A stretch of 19,782 nucleotides of DNA from DAOMFM01 sp035429825 (GCA_044224215.1 JBGAKX010000087.1:1-19782); one strand, 5' to 3'; numbered from the stretch's first letter, positions 1 through 13,134 are shown. Notes: generated by a model from the letters alone, not told the origin. Program-made: numbers and translations.

Positions 1-1
1 C

Positions 2-1561
2 GCGACGTCGGTAGCGGCCGCGGACGGAACACCCAATGCGCGCCGCTTGCGCGCAACGAACAGCGCGACCACACGCAGAATCACGGAGGCGGAACGGCGC
101 GCCGAAGCGGCCGAACAACGCGCACAGGCGGCAGAGGAGGCCGCGGCGCGGGCGCAGGCCGACGCACGCGCCGCACAGGAACAGGCGGCGCGCGCTGCAG
201 ACGCCGCGCGCCAGGCGAACGAGGCGCTCGTCCAGGTGCAGGCGAGCGTTGCCCGGCTCGAGAAATCTGACGCCGAGTCCAGAACCGAGATTGCGTCGAT
301 CAAGCAGACGGACGCGCGGTTGACGACCGATCTCGCGTCGGCAAAGGAGTCTGCGGACAAGGGCATCGCGTCGCTCGACCAGAAGACGGCCGGCGTCGTG
401 ACGTCGGAGTCCAAGCGTCCCGTGACGTTCTACGGCAGCCTGCTGCTGAGCACGAACTATGTGGACGGCGGATCGAACAACGCGGACATACCGCTCTTTG
501 CGCTCAAGAACGGGTCGACGCTCGATCAGAACCACCAGAACTACAACATGACCGTCAGGCAGACGCGATTCGGGTTCAAGTTCGACGGGCCGACGGTCGC
601 GAACGCCAAGCTGTCTGGGCAACTCGAGTTCGACATGTTTGGCGGCAAGCCCGCGTTCCCGAACGGAATGGATTTCGATCTGCTCAGAGTCAGGCTCGCG
701 TTCGCACGGCTCGACTGGAAGAACGATTCGCTCGAAGCCGGTCAGGATTGGGCGGTGTTCCAGCCACTCAATCCGACGACGCTGGCGTCGTATGCGATTC
801 CAGGTTTCGCGGGCTCTGGAAACCTGTGGTACCGCTTGCCGCAGATTCGTTACGAGCATCGCTCATCGATCGGCGATCAGGGCAAGTTCATCGTCCAGGC
901 CGCGGCGCTTGACCCGAACGCCGGCGACAACAGCGGCAACCCGGGGTTCCGGCTTCTTGGATTGGGTGAGCGCGGCTCGATGCCGGCGATCGAGACGCGG
1001 ATGGCGTTTGCGCTCCCGGCGTTCAAGAAGACCACGACGATCGGCGTCAGCGGCCATTACCAGCGGCAGCTGGCGGAACTGGACGCGCCGGCCGGGTCGC
1101 TCAAACCGGCGGGAATCGATTCCTACGGCGTTGGCGTGGATGCGAACGTGTGGCTCTCGTCGTTTGCGAGGGTGTCGGGCGAAGCGTTCCACGGCCGGGC
1201 GCTCGGCATATTCTCGGGCCAGGTCATCCAGTCCGGCGTCGTGATGAACGGACGCGCCGAGGGGATCAACTCAACGGGCGGCTGGGGAGAAGTGCACATC
1301 GAGGCGCCGGCCGACGTGACGAGCCGCTGGAAGAACCTGAGCGCGAACGCCGGGTACGGTATCGAGCAGAACGACGATCAGGACCTGTTGACGGGGATGC
1401 GCGAGCGCAACCAGACGTTCATGGTCAACGGCCAGTACAAGTTGTATCCGAACGTGACGCTGGCGCTTGAGTACCGGCACGTGCGGACGGACTATTTCAG
1501 ACAGGATGCGGCGGACAACTCGCTGAACTGGGCGAATCTGTCGATCCTGTACACATTCTAG
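2..1561 (+). CDS. DcaP-like outer-membrane porin with N-terminal coiled coil, 5'-truncated by the window edge
   Basis: The frame is open from base 2, so the gene probably begins upstream of the window. The first visible residues (ATSVAAADGTPN) look like the end of a signal peptide and its cleavage region. The TTG at 47 is only the first possible start inside the window and I do not favour it. Of 519 visible residues, about 25-125 are Ala/Glu/Arg/Gln-rich heptads, a clear coiled coil. From about 140 (KRPVTFYGSLLLSTNYVDGG) to the end there are alternating amphipathic strands rich in Tyr, Phe, Asn and Gly, closing on ILYTF, with the C-terminal aromatic typical of beta-barrel proteins recognised by BAM. 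A coiled coil preceding a barrel is known from DcaP-type trimeric porins, so passive uptake of small anionic or organic solutes is likely. The specific substrate cannot be read from the sequence. A palindromic repeat follows directly after the stop. Confidence 0.8.
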   Translation, partial: ATSVAAADGTPNARRLRATNSATTRRITEAERRAEAAEQRAQAAEEAAARAQADARAAQEQAARAADAARQANEALVQVQASVARLEKSDAESRTEIASIKQTDARLTTDLASAKESADKGIASLDQKTAGVVTSESKRPVTFYGSLLLSTNYVDGGSNNADIPLFALKNGSTLDQNHQNYNMTVRQTRFGFKFDGPTVANAKLSGQLEFDMFGGKPAFPNGMDFDLLRVRLAFARLDWKNDSLEAGQDWAVFQPLNPTTLASYAIPGFAGSGNLWYRLPQIRYEHRSSIGDQGKFIVQAAALDPNAGDNSGNPGFRLLGLGERGSMPAIETRMAFALPAFKKTTTIGVSGHYQRQLAELDAPAGSLKPAGIDSYGVGVDANVWLSSFARVSGEAFHGRALGIFSGQVIQSGVVMNGRAEGINSTGGWGEVHIEAPADVTSRWKNLSANAGYGIEQNDDQDLLTGMRERNQTFMVNGQYKLYPNVTLALEYRHVRTDYFRQDAADNSLNWANLSILYTF

Positions 1562-1563
1562 GC

Positions 1564-1669
1564 GGGGGAGAAAACTCCACGCAAAGACGCAAAGACGCAG
1601 AGGCCGTTGGATTCCTTTGCGCCTTTGCGGCTCTGCCTCTTTGCGCCTTTGCGTTAATGTCTTCCCCTC
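1564..1669. repeat. GCAAAG-type palindromic intergenic repeat, copy 1
   Basis: The left arm (about 1579-1602) carries tandem CGCAAAGA units. The right arm (about 1630-1654) carries the complementary CTTTGCGCC units, so the transcript can fold into a long imperfect hairpin; one of the mismatches would be a G-U pair. Weaker complementarity extends outward (GGGGAGA against TCTTCCCC). A third CTTTGCGCCTTTGCGG stretch lies in the loop. The element fills almost the whole gap between the porin stop and the next start. The same core recurs at 13181-13275. It could act as a transcription terminator for the porin gene, or be a non-autonomous dispersed element; both are inference. Confidence 0.75.
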
Positions 1670-2233
1670 GTGACGATCGTGCTGAAACTTCGCTGCAGGA
1701 CCACCCAGCTGGCACAGTACGCCCAGCGTTTCGGCGCCGCGAACGACGACCCAATGTTCGCCATCGGCCGGGCCGCTCGCGCCCGGGGTCACGTCACGCG
1801 ATCCGAGTTCCTGGCGCTCTGCGCCTGGAAGACGCCGCGTTCGAAACCGCGGTGCGCGCGCAACACGCCAGCCGCGGTCCGAAGCGCCACCCGATTGGCG
1901 CTTGCGAGCCCTGACGAACAGATCCGGGTGGACGCGCTGAGGGCGCTCGACGGGGTCGGCCTCCCGACGGCGTCGGCGATCCTGCATTTCGTCCACGCGG
2001 ACCCGTACCCGGTGCTCGACGTGCGGGCGTTGTGGTCGCTCGGGGTCGACGAGCCTGCGCGCGCGGCGCACACCCACGCGCTGTGGAGCGCGTATGTGGC
2101 GGCGTGCCGCGAACTTGCTCTCCGGTCGGGCCTCTCGATGCGGGACGTCGACCGGGCGTTGTGGCAGTACTCCCGAGAGATGCAGCCGGCGGTCGTCAGC
2201 GTGCCGGGCGACGACCTGGCTGCGTGTACTTGA
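1670..2233 (+). CDS. Helix-hairpin-helix (HhH-GPD-like) protein, possible DNA glycosylase relative
   Basis: A 187-residue protein with a GTG start. The centre reads LDGVGLPTASAIL (93-105), a good helix-hairpin-helix, followed by YPVLDVRALWSLG (113-125). This matches the HhH-GPD arrangement of MutY-type enzymes, where an Asp about 15-20 residues after the hairpin is catalytic; Asp117 would be that residue. The position occupied by catalytic Lys in bifunctional Nth (GVGRKTA) is Pro99 here, so any activity would be monofunctional. There is no four-Cys iron-sulfur motif at the C terminus. The N-terminal half (HVTRSEFLALCAWKTPRSKP) looks like conserved protein, which supports the long start, but no Shine-Dalgarno sequence precedes it and ATG 1754-1756 is the alternative. 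The gene overlaps the end of the opposite DUF4384 gene by 38 bp. DNA binding is likely; enzymatic function is uncertain. Confidence 0.7.
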   Translation: MTIVLKLRCRTTQLAQYAQRFGAANDDPMFAIGRAARARGHVTRSEFLALCAWKTPRSKPRCARNTPAAVRSATRLALASPDEQIRVDALRALDGVGLPTASAILHFVHADPYPVLDVRALWSLGVDEPARAAHTHALWSAYVAACRELALRSGLSMRDVDRALWQYSREMQPAVVSVPGDDLAACT

Positions 2234-3101
2234 GCCGCACCTGAATCAGCAACGGGTTCGCACTGCTCACACCGGGGCGGTAGAAGATCTCCTGGGGCAC
2301 TGGATCGGCCGTGGTCAGCGACCGTGAACCGTCGAGGCCTGCGTCCTTCTCGGCGCGCGTCCACTGCCGGCCCGCGCCATTCTCCATCTCGAGACGGCCG
2401 GCCTGCCCGCCCCATGCCTTCTCCCACACGGCGACCTGCTCGACGGACAATTTCTGCTGCTTGTCGGTGATCTTCAAACCCTCGATTGGCGCCGGCGAAA
2501 TGATGATCGTCATGCTTTCGCCAATGTGTTCGGGCTTGCTTCGCCTCAGGGTGAAGAATGGAGGTGCGTCCTCCTGACCGGGGAGCTCAGTCACGCCGCC
2601 AGCAGTGACCTGATTGTCGCCGCCGCGCGTGCGCGTCGTCGGAAAGATCAGTACCGGCTCGCCGAGCGATCCGTCGGCGTACGTCTCGCGATCGATGACG
2701 TAGAGGTAGCCGGTGCGCGCCGCTTCGATGCTGATTCGGATGCGGTCGCCTTCCTTGAGCCGCGTGCCTGACGACACGCGCTCGGGCACCCATTCGGTCG
2801 AGTCCGGGCCCTCGTGGGTGATCAGCCGTTCTCCGCGATCGGCCGGCCGGATCGGGCGAATGCGCCACAACGTCACGCCGATGACAGTATCGGGCACCAC
2901 GCCGGCGACCGGGACATCCGGCGTGGCGACGCGGTAGAGCCGCTTGACGGGCTTCTTTCTCACCGGCGCAGCGTCGCTCGGTGGCGCATCGGTCGCCGTA
3001 TCCCACAGATGCCGCGTCGCATCGGCATCCTGAGCCCAGGATCGCGCGACTGCGCAGTGAATCAAAAGGCCGACGGCAAAGAGACAGATCCATTTCCTCA
3101 C
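2196..3101 (-). CDS. Exported DUF4384-domain protein
   Basis: A 301-residue protein and last gene of the sigma-kinase-CHAT block, 56 bp after the CHAT gene. The GTG start is supported by AGGAGG eight bases upstream. Residues 1-23 form a signal peptide (MRKWICLFAVGLLIHCAVARSWA), probably cleaved before QDAD; there is no convincing lipobox. Residues 76-293 can be aligned by eye with the C-terminal part of the neighbouring kinase: TLWRIRP against SYWILVQ, TGYLYVIDRE against SGYLYLLNEG, VLIFPT against YVVMFPT, MTIIISPAPIEGL against KIWLVWADHAVDQL, and closing strands PLLIQVRLKY against DLLVHVIKLSH. This is the DUF4384 (PF14326) type of fold. I infer a periplasmic or surface protein, perhaps a partner or competitor of the kinase sensor. 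It carries no visible catalytic motif. Its 3' end overlaps the convergent HhH gene. Confidence 0.82.
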   Translation of the reverse strand: MRKWICLFAVGLLIHCAVARSWAQDADATRHLWDTATDAPPSDAAPVRKKPVKRLYRVATPDVPVAGVVPDTVIGVTLWRIRPIRPADRGERLITHEGPDSTEWVPERVSSGTRLKEGDRIRISIEAARTGYLYVIDRETYADGSLGEPVLIFPTTRTRGGDNQVTAGGVTELPGQEDAPPFFTLRRSKPEHIGESMTIIISPAPIEGLKITDKQQKLSVEQVAVWEKAWGGQAGRLEMENGAGRQWTRAEKDAGLDGSRSLTTADPVPQEIFYRPGVSSANPLLIQVRLKYTQPGRRPAR

Positions 3102-3109
3102 GCGTCCAT

Positions 3110-3115
3110 CCTCCT
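3110..3115 (-). promoter_or_regulatory. Ribosome binding site fixing the GTG start of the DUF4384 gene
   Basis: On the minus strand AGGAGG stands eight bases before the GTG at 3101-3099. An ATG between them is in another frame and runs straight into a stop (ATGGACGCGTGA), so the GTG is the start. Confidence 0.7.
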
Positions 3116-3157
3116 ACTCACTATACAAACCGCAATCCACCGTCGAATCCCCTCACG

Positions 3158-6553
<3,396 letters not shown>

Positions 6554-6557
6554 ACAG

Positions 6558-6562
6558 CCTCC
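6558..6562 (-). promoter_or_regulatory. Ribosome binding site of the TPR-CHAT gene
   Basis: GGAGG on the minus strand, four bases before ATG 6553-6551. It supports the start that includes the whole signal peptide. Confidence 0.65.
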
Positions 6563-6622
6563 AATTCTAAGACCGCAGTTTCGAGCTGAGCTCCCTCACG
6601 GGAACAGGCGCGGCCGGACAGG

Positions 6623-8500
6623 TCAGTGGTGCGAAAGCTTGATGACGTGGACGAGCAGATCGCCGTTTGCACGCAGCGCCGTCTCGGCGTTGTCGTCGTC
6701 TCGTTCGACCAGTGGCTTCGACGACGAGTTGGATTTCAGAAACTCGTCGATGCCGGCTCTGAGACCGGCGTCGGCGACAAGTCCCTTGTCTCTTGGATTG
6801 GCGAAGTGCTTGACAGCCTCCAATTGGTCCACGGCGTGATCGGCCCACACGAGCCAGATCTTCTCGGTTCCCGCCTGCTCGTCGAATCGAAACCAGCTCT
6901 GTTCCGGGATCTGGACCTGTTCGTTTCCCTCGAGCCGCGCCGAAAGTTGATCTGTGGCGGCGGTGGGAAACATCACGACGTATGAAGGCGTCCCACCGTC
7001 GAGTTCGGGCCCTTCGTTCAAAAGATACAGGTAGCCGCTCTGTGAACTGGCGACGTTCAACCGTAATCGATAGTCCTTTTCGAAGTTGATATCGTCTCGC
7101 AGCCGTATCGGATCCTGGTACGGCTTACCGTCGCGATACTTCTGCACGAGAATCCAGTAACTCAACGAGCGCTCGGGCGCCGAGGTCGCTCCGGCGGGAG
7201 GAACGGAAGCCGGTTGCGGGCGCGGCCACAACAATGCTCCACCGATCGCCAGCGCGGCGACCAGCGCAAGAACGATGAGCCCAACCGCCAGCCGTCGGTG
7301 GTCGGGACGCGCGACGGCGTGTGGCCGATGCTCACTGGTCATCACGTTCGCAGCCATTGAAGCGGTATTCGTACCAGGGCCGCGCGACCTCACCCGCCGT
7401 TCGTCGAAAGCCAACTCCTCTTTCAGTGCCTTCAGGTCGAGCAACATGTCGCGGACCGTCTGGTAGCGTTGCCGTCGATCTTTCTGCAGCGCCTTTACGA
7501 CGATCCTCTCGAGTTCGGCTGGCGCATCGGGCACGAATTGCGTAAGGGGAGGAGACTCCTTCTCGAGAATTGCGACCGCAACGTCCATGTTGGTGTCGCC
7601 CGTGAACGGCGCGTGGCCCGTGGTCATTTCGTACACCACGACGCCGATGCTGAAGATGTCCGACCGCGCATCCAGCTCGAGGCCCCGTGCCTGTTCCGGT
7701 GACATGTACTGCGGCGTGCCCAGGATCGTCCCGGGCCTTGTGCCGTTCATCATTGCGGTGGCGTTCTGCGAGTCCAATCCCTGCTCGGGCGGGGTCGACG
7801 CTTCCGTGAGCTTGGCCAGGCCAAAGTCCAGAACTTTCAGATAGCCGTCCCGCCGCAGCATGAGGTTCTCGGGCTTGATGTCCCGATGGACGATCCCGGC
7901 CTCGTGCGCGGCCTCGATCGCGCCGGCGATCTGAATTGCGATGTCGAGTACCTCGGTCACGGCAAGCCGGCCGTTGGCAAGGTGACGTCGCAACGTATCG
8001 CCTTCGATGAACTCCGTTGCGATGAAATGTGTGCCGTCGGAATCGCCTATCTCGTGGATCGTAATGATGTTCGGGTGATTGAGCGCCGATGCGGCCTTTG
8101 CTTCCTGGATGAACCGCCGCAACCGACTCTTGTGATCGGTGTAACGGCCGGGCAACAGTTTGAGGGCCACCTTGCGGCCGAGCTGTGAGTCCTCGGCGAG
8201 GTAGACTTCGCCCATTCCTCCTCGTCCAAGCGGCGCCACGACCTGGTAGCGACCGAGCGTGCGGCCGACGGCAAAATGAGGCTGCGCGTCGGCGATCGCC
8301 AGCGCCACCACCTCGTGAGCGGGTGCGGCCAGAAAGGACCCGTCGCGACCGTGCGCTTCCAGCAGCGATGCCAACTCCGCGGCGAGATCGGGATCCGAGG
8401 TCTGCACCTCGGCGACGAAGGCAACGCGCTCCTCGCCCTCGAGCCTCACGGCCTGGCTGAAGAGCTCCTCGAGGCGCCGAATGTCGCCCGGTGTTTTCAT
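6623..8500 (-). CDS. Transmembrane Ser/Thr protein kinase with extracytoplasmic DUF4384 sensor
   Basis: 625 residues. Residues 1-75 are a helical leader common in acidobacterial kinases of this type. The Hanks-type kinase domain (84 to about 355) is complete: glycine loop LGRGGMG (91-97), Lys114 in VALK, Glu133, HRDIKPEN with Asp207 and Asn212, DFG at 225-227, and SPEQ (267-270) in the activation/P+1 segment. A charged juxtamembrane linker precedes one membrane helix (about 403-424, VGLIVLALVAALAIGGALL). The Pro-rich segment and DUF4384-like domain (about 447-624) then lie outside. It starts six bases after the sigma factor stop, so the two are translationally coupled or nearly so. Kinase next to an ECF factor, with no anti-sigma gene, fits a model in which phosphorylation controls the sigma factor, as shown for EcfP/PknT in Vibrio; that is inference here. 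The sensor is homologous to the last gene of the block. Confidence 0.93.
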   Translation of the reverse strand: MKTPGDIRRLEELFSQAVRLEGEERVAFVAEVQTSDPDLAAELASLLEAHGRDGSFLAAPAHEVVALAIADAQPHFAVGRTLGRYQVVAPLGRGGMGEVYLAEDSQLGRKVALKLLPGRYTDHKSRLRRFIQEAKAASALNHPNIITIHEIGDSDGTHFIATEFIEGDTLRRHLANGRLAVTEVLDIAIQIAGAIEAAHEAGIVHRDIKPENLMLRRDGYLKVLDFGLAKLTEASTPPEQGLDSQNATAMMNGTRPGTILGTPQYMSPEQARGLELDARSDIFSIGVVVYEMTTGHAPFTGDTNMDVAVAILEKESPPLTQFVPDAPAELERIVVKALQKDRRQRYQTVRDMLLDLKALKEELAFDERRVRSRGPGTNTASMAANVMTSEHRPHAVARPDHRRLAVGLIVLALVAALAIGGALLWPRPQPASVPPAGATSAPERSLSYWILVQKYRDGKPYQDPIRLRDDINFEKDYRLRLNVASSQSGYLYLLNEGPELDGGTPSYVVMFPTAATDQLSARLEGNEQVQIPEQSWFRFDEQAGTEKIWLVWADHAVDQLEAVKHFANPRDKGLVADAGLRAGIDEFLKSNSSSKPLVERDDDNAETALRANGDLLVHVIKLSHH

Positions 8501-8506
8501 AGCTGC

Positions 8507-9082
8507 CTAACTGCCAAGCTCACGGCGAAGCCAGGCCCTGGCAAAGCTCCAGTATCGCTCGACGGTGGCGTGCGACAGATTCATGGCCTCGGCCGTCTCC
8601 TCGATCGTGAGACCGCCGAAGAAGCGCAGCTCGACGACGCGGCTGTATTCCGAGCCTGTCTCGGCGAGTCTCTGCATTGCGAGGTCGAGCGCCAGCAGAT
8701 CAACCGCGGGTTTGTTGCCGATGCGATCGGCCACGCTGAGTGACACCTGCAGTTGGTTGCCTTCACGCTTGGCAGCGTGCCGGCGCCGCGCATGATCGAC
8801 GAGAATGTCGCGCATGACCTTGGCGGCGAGTCCAAAGAACTGGGCGCGATTCTCGAAGCTGATGCTGCTCTGATCCGCCAGCTGAACGTACGCTTCGTGG
8901 ACGAGCGCCGTCGGCTCGAGCGTTTGCGGGCCCCCTATCCGGCGAAGATGGCTTCGCGCGAGCCTCCGAAGCTCGGTGTAGACGAGTGGGACGAGCTCGT
9001 CGAGCGCAGCCTTGTCTCCGCTGCCCCATCGAGCAAGCAACTGGCTGACGTTGTCGAGCGGAGGTGTTCCCGTCTCAGTCAT
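8507..9082 (-). CDS. ECF-family RNA polymerase sigma factor (TIGR02999-like)
   Basis: 191 residues. Region 2 spans about 20-105 (LVYTELRRLARSHL, then FFGLAAKVMRDILVDHARRR). Region 4 spans about 130-188 with a helix-turn-helix at 157-185 (GLTIEETAEAMNLSHATVER). The pattern PTALVHEAYVQL and LVDHARRRHAAKR is that of the TIGR02999 group, which is frequent in Acidobacteriota and Planctomycetota and usually adjacent to Ser/Thr kinases instead of anti-sigma factors. It is first in the minus-strand block with kinase, CHAT and DUF4384 genes. ATG at 9082-9080 has only a weak Shine-Dalgarno sequence (upstream CCTTGGCTTCAA), so expression may be low. Its target promoters are not known; autoregulation of this block would be expected, but I could not recognise a promoter with confidence in the 139 bp between it and the tRNA. 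Confidence 0.92.
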   Translation of the reverse strand: MTETGTPPLDNVSQLLARWGSGDKAALDELVPLVYTELRRLARSHLRRIGGPQTLEPTALVHEAYVQLADQSSISFENRAQFFGLAAKVMRDILVDHARRRHAAKREGNQLQVSLSVADRIGNKPAVDLLALDLAMQRLAETGSEYSRVVELRFFGGLTIEETAEAMNLSHATVERYWSFARAWLRRELGS

Positions 9083-9221
9083 TTGAAGCCAAGGTTTGAG
9101 GTCTCGTGGACGTTGAATGTGTCCAGTCTGACTTCCTCACCGAAAGACTTCAAGCGCGGGTCGACGCTTTCAGATGGTCGTTTCATCACCCAGGTCGAGA
9201 GGGTCCGAGCCGAAAGGGAAG

Positions 9222-9295
9222 CGCGCCCGGAAGGACTCGAACCTTCGACCCCCGGTTTAGAAGACCGGTGCTCTATCCGGCTGAGCTACGGGCGC
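9222..9295 (-). tRNA. tRNA-Arg(TCT)
   Basis: Read on the minus strand the cloverleaf is complete: acceptor GCGCCCG/CGGGCGC (7 bp, perfect), D arm GCTC/GAGC with a nine-base loop, anticodon arm CCGGT/ACCGG around loop CTTCTAA (anticodon TCT, reads AGA), a five-base variable loop, T arm GAAGG/CCTTC with loop TTCGAGT, and discriminator G at 9222. CCA is not encoded (CTT follows). Length is 74 bases with the discriminator. In a G+C-rich genome AGA is expected to be a rare codon. Confidence 0.97.
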
Positions 9296-9315
9296 TTGCG
9301 AGACTTTGACGCGCC

Positions 9316-9345
9316 AGTCTAACTGGTCTCGCTCGCAGCGGTCAA
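9316..9345 (-). promoter_or_regulatory. Candidate promoter of tRNA-Arg
   Basis: On the minus strand TTGACC (9345-9340) and TAGACT (9321-9316) are separated by 18 bases. A G+C-rich stretch (GGCGCG) follows the -10 box, as is common for stable-RNA promoters. Transcription would begin about 14 bases before the tRNA. Both boxes deviate from consensus, so this is a candidate only. Confidence 0.45.
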
Positions 9346-9407
9346 AGTGGTACTACACGGACCGCGCGACGCCGGGTAAGCTGTCGGCCGACATCACATC
9401 CGATCCG

Positions 9408-9414
9408 AAGGAGG
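9408..9414 (+). promoter_or_regulatory. Ribosome binding site fixing the GTG start of the DinB-family gene
   Basis: AAGGAGG, seven bases before GTG 9422-9424. This near-perfect anti-16S match decides the start. Confidence 0.8.
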
Positions 9415-9421
9415 CCACACC

Positions 9422-9949
9422 GTGTCCAAGGCAACAGCAGCCGCTCCAGAACCAACCGAATACGCATCGTACTATGGCGGCTACGTCTCGCTCGTTCCTG
9501 CTGGCGACATCGTCGAAACGCTCGCCAGCCAGCTCGCCACGGTTCGCGAACTGCTCGCGTCGATCGACGAGTCGAAGGGCGCCTACCGATACGCGCCGGG
9601 CAAATGGAGCATCAAGGAGCTCATGGGCCACATCATCGACGCCGAGCGCGTGTTTTCGTTCCGGGCACTCGCATTCGCGCGCGGCGACGAGCAGCCGATT
9701 CCCGGCATGGATCAGGACCCCTACGTCGCCAACGGCAAGTTCGACGACGTGCCGCTGCGCGACCTCGCCGAGCAGTTCGACCACCTGAGAGCCGCCAACG
9801 TGCTGCTCTTCAAGGGCCTCCCGGACGAGGCATGGACCCGCATCGGAACGGCGAGCGGCAATCCGATCTCCGTCCGGGCGCTGGCGCACATCCTCGCGGG
9901 ACACGTGGCGCACCACATCAGCGTGCTGCGCGAGAAGTACCTGGCGTAG
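9422..9949 (+). CDS. DinB/YfiT-family putative metal-dependent protein
   Basis: 175 residues with a GTG start and a strong ribosome binding site. The protein is a predicted four-helix bundle of the DinB_2 type: APGKWSIKELMGHIIDAERVF (57-77) followed by a C-terminal HILAGHVAHHISVLREKY (156-173). His70, His161 and His165 are placed as the family's metal triad; Trp62 in the KWS motif is also typical. Members bind Zn or Ni, and some are thiol-dependent transferases (bacillithiol or mycothiol S-transferases, maleylpyruvate isomerase); most are uncharacterised, so no substrate is claimed. It stands alone between the tRNA and a convergent pyrophosphatase gene. The last codons and the stop lie inside a 24-bp sequence that is repeated 71 bp downstream, so the C terminus may have been shaped by a repeat insertion. 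Confidence 0.88.
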   Translation: MSKATAAAPEPTEYASYYGGYVSLVPAGDIVETLASQLATVRELLASIDESKGAYRYAPGKWSIKELMGHIIDAERVFSFRALAFARGDEQPIPGMDQDPYVANGKFDDVPLRDLAEQFDHLRAANVLLFKGLPDEAWTRIGTASGNPISVRALAHILAGHVAHHISVLREKYLA

Positions 9950-10034
9950 CAGCAAAAGCGCCGTCGCGCTGCGCTTGCCGGCGCACTCCAAAGATTCGTG
10001 CGGTCCTTGGCCTGGCGTAGCAGCAAAAGCGCCG
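9940..10034. repeat. Pair of 24-bp direct repeats, first copy containing the DinB-family stop codon
   Basis: The sequence beginning CCTGGCGTAGCAGCAAAAGC is present at 9940-9963 and again at 10011-10034 without mismatch. The first copy encodes the last residues (Leu-Ala) and the TAG stop of the DinB-family gene; the second is intergenic. Each copy leads into one arm of the inverted repeat described separately. Confidence 0.85.
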
Positions 10035-10061
10035 GCAAGCCACAAGGCGCGACGGCGCTTT
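9956..10061. repeat. Long inverted repeat between convergent genes, possible bidirectional terminator or palindromic element
   Basis: The left arm (9956-9985) starts AAAGCGCCGTCGCGC and ends GCTTGCCGGCGC. The right arm (10029-10061) has the exact complements GCGCCGGCAAGC and GCGCGACGGCGCTTT, interrupted only in the middle (CACAAG instead of GCA). The spacer is about 43 bp. The element lies between the ends of the DinB-family gene (+) and the pyrophosphatase gene (-), where a stable hairpin with A-rich and T-rich flanks could stop transcription from both sides. The arms and the direct repeats together look like a dispersed palindromic element, not a simple terminator. Confidence 0.75.
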
Positions 10062-10087
10062 CGTCGTGAGGAAGAGCCGACTGTTGA

Positions 10088-12619
<2,532 letters not shown>

Positions 12620-12622
12620 AGC

Positions 12623-12630
12623 TTCCTTCC
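12623..12630 (-). promoter_or_regulatory. Ribosome binding site deciding the start of the pyrophosphatase
   Basis: GGAAGGAA on the minus strand, immediately before GCT-ATG; a second AAAGGAA lies further upstream. It selects ATG 12619-12617 over the much longer open frame. Confidence 0.75.
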
Positions 12631-12783
12631 TGTTCCTTTTTGTATGGTCCAGCGGAGGCGGAACTTGGCCCGAACCGTCTGAAGGATCAGGCGTCGCCCG
12701 GACTCGGCTGGCCGCGGAAAAGCGGGATACTACTCTGCCGGCGACGGATTCCGCAATGTTTTCGTGTGATTCTGGCGCGCGCG

Positions 12784-13134
12784 CTACCGCGTGACCGCGT
12801 GCATGAGCGCGACCACGAGGTACATGACCATCAGCACAAGCGCGACCGCGCGGACGAATACGCTGCTTCGCGGAAGGATGAACGACCGATGGGCCGATCC
12901 GAATGGCGCCTCGGCGGACCAGACTCCGGATACCGGCGGGCCGTTGCGGACATCGTCGTACGCGGCGTTGATGACCTTGATGCGTTCGAGCGCGTGGTCG
13001 TGGAGTTCCGGGGAGCCGAGGAACTGGTCGGGATGCCATTGGCGGACGAGCGAGAGGTACGCTTCGCGGATGTGGTCGTCGGAAGCGAACGGTGAGACGC
13101 CGAGGATTTCGTACCACGGGGTGTCGGCGGGCAT
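12784..13134 (-). CDS. J-domain protein with C-terminal membrane anchor
   Basis: 116 residues. The J domain covers 6-64: PWYEILGVSPFASDDHIREAY, then RQWHPDQF with the HPD motif at 34-36 that stimulates Hsp70 (DnaK) ATPase, then ALERIKVINAAYDDVRN. No Gly/Phe-rich region, zinc fingers or substrate-binding domain follow, so this is a class C J protein. Residues about 92-112 (VFVRAVALVLMVMYLVVALM) form one membrane helix at the very end, so it is probably tail-anchored with the J domain in the cytoplasm. It lies 164 bp upstream of the pyrophosphatase on the same strand; co-transcription is possible but not shown. The function would be recruiting DnaK to the membrane; the client is unknown. Confidence 0.85.
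   Translation of the reverse strand: MPADTPWYEILGVSPFASDDHIREAYLSLVRQWHPDQFLGSPELHDHALERIKVINAAYDDVRNGPPVSGVWSAEAPFGSAHRSFILPRSSVFVRAVALVLMVMYLVVALMHAVTR

Noticed and set aside
47..49. TTG as the start of the porin gene
   Set aside because: It would remove the signal peptide an outer-membrane protein needs. The frame is open to the window edge and the residues before it resemble a cleavage region.
9083..9221. Promoter for the sigma-factor operon (for example TTGAAG with a box near CAGACT)
   Set aside because: The match to the -10 consensus is poor and the target sequence of this sigma group is not known to me, so it is not listed as a feature.
12700..12730. Small hairpin (CCGC/GCGG) downstream of the J-domain gene as a terminator
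   Set aside because: Only four base pairs without a T run; too weak to call.
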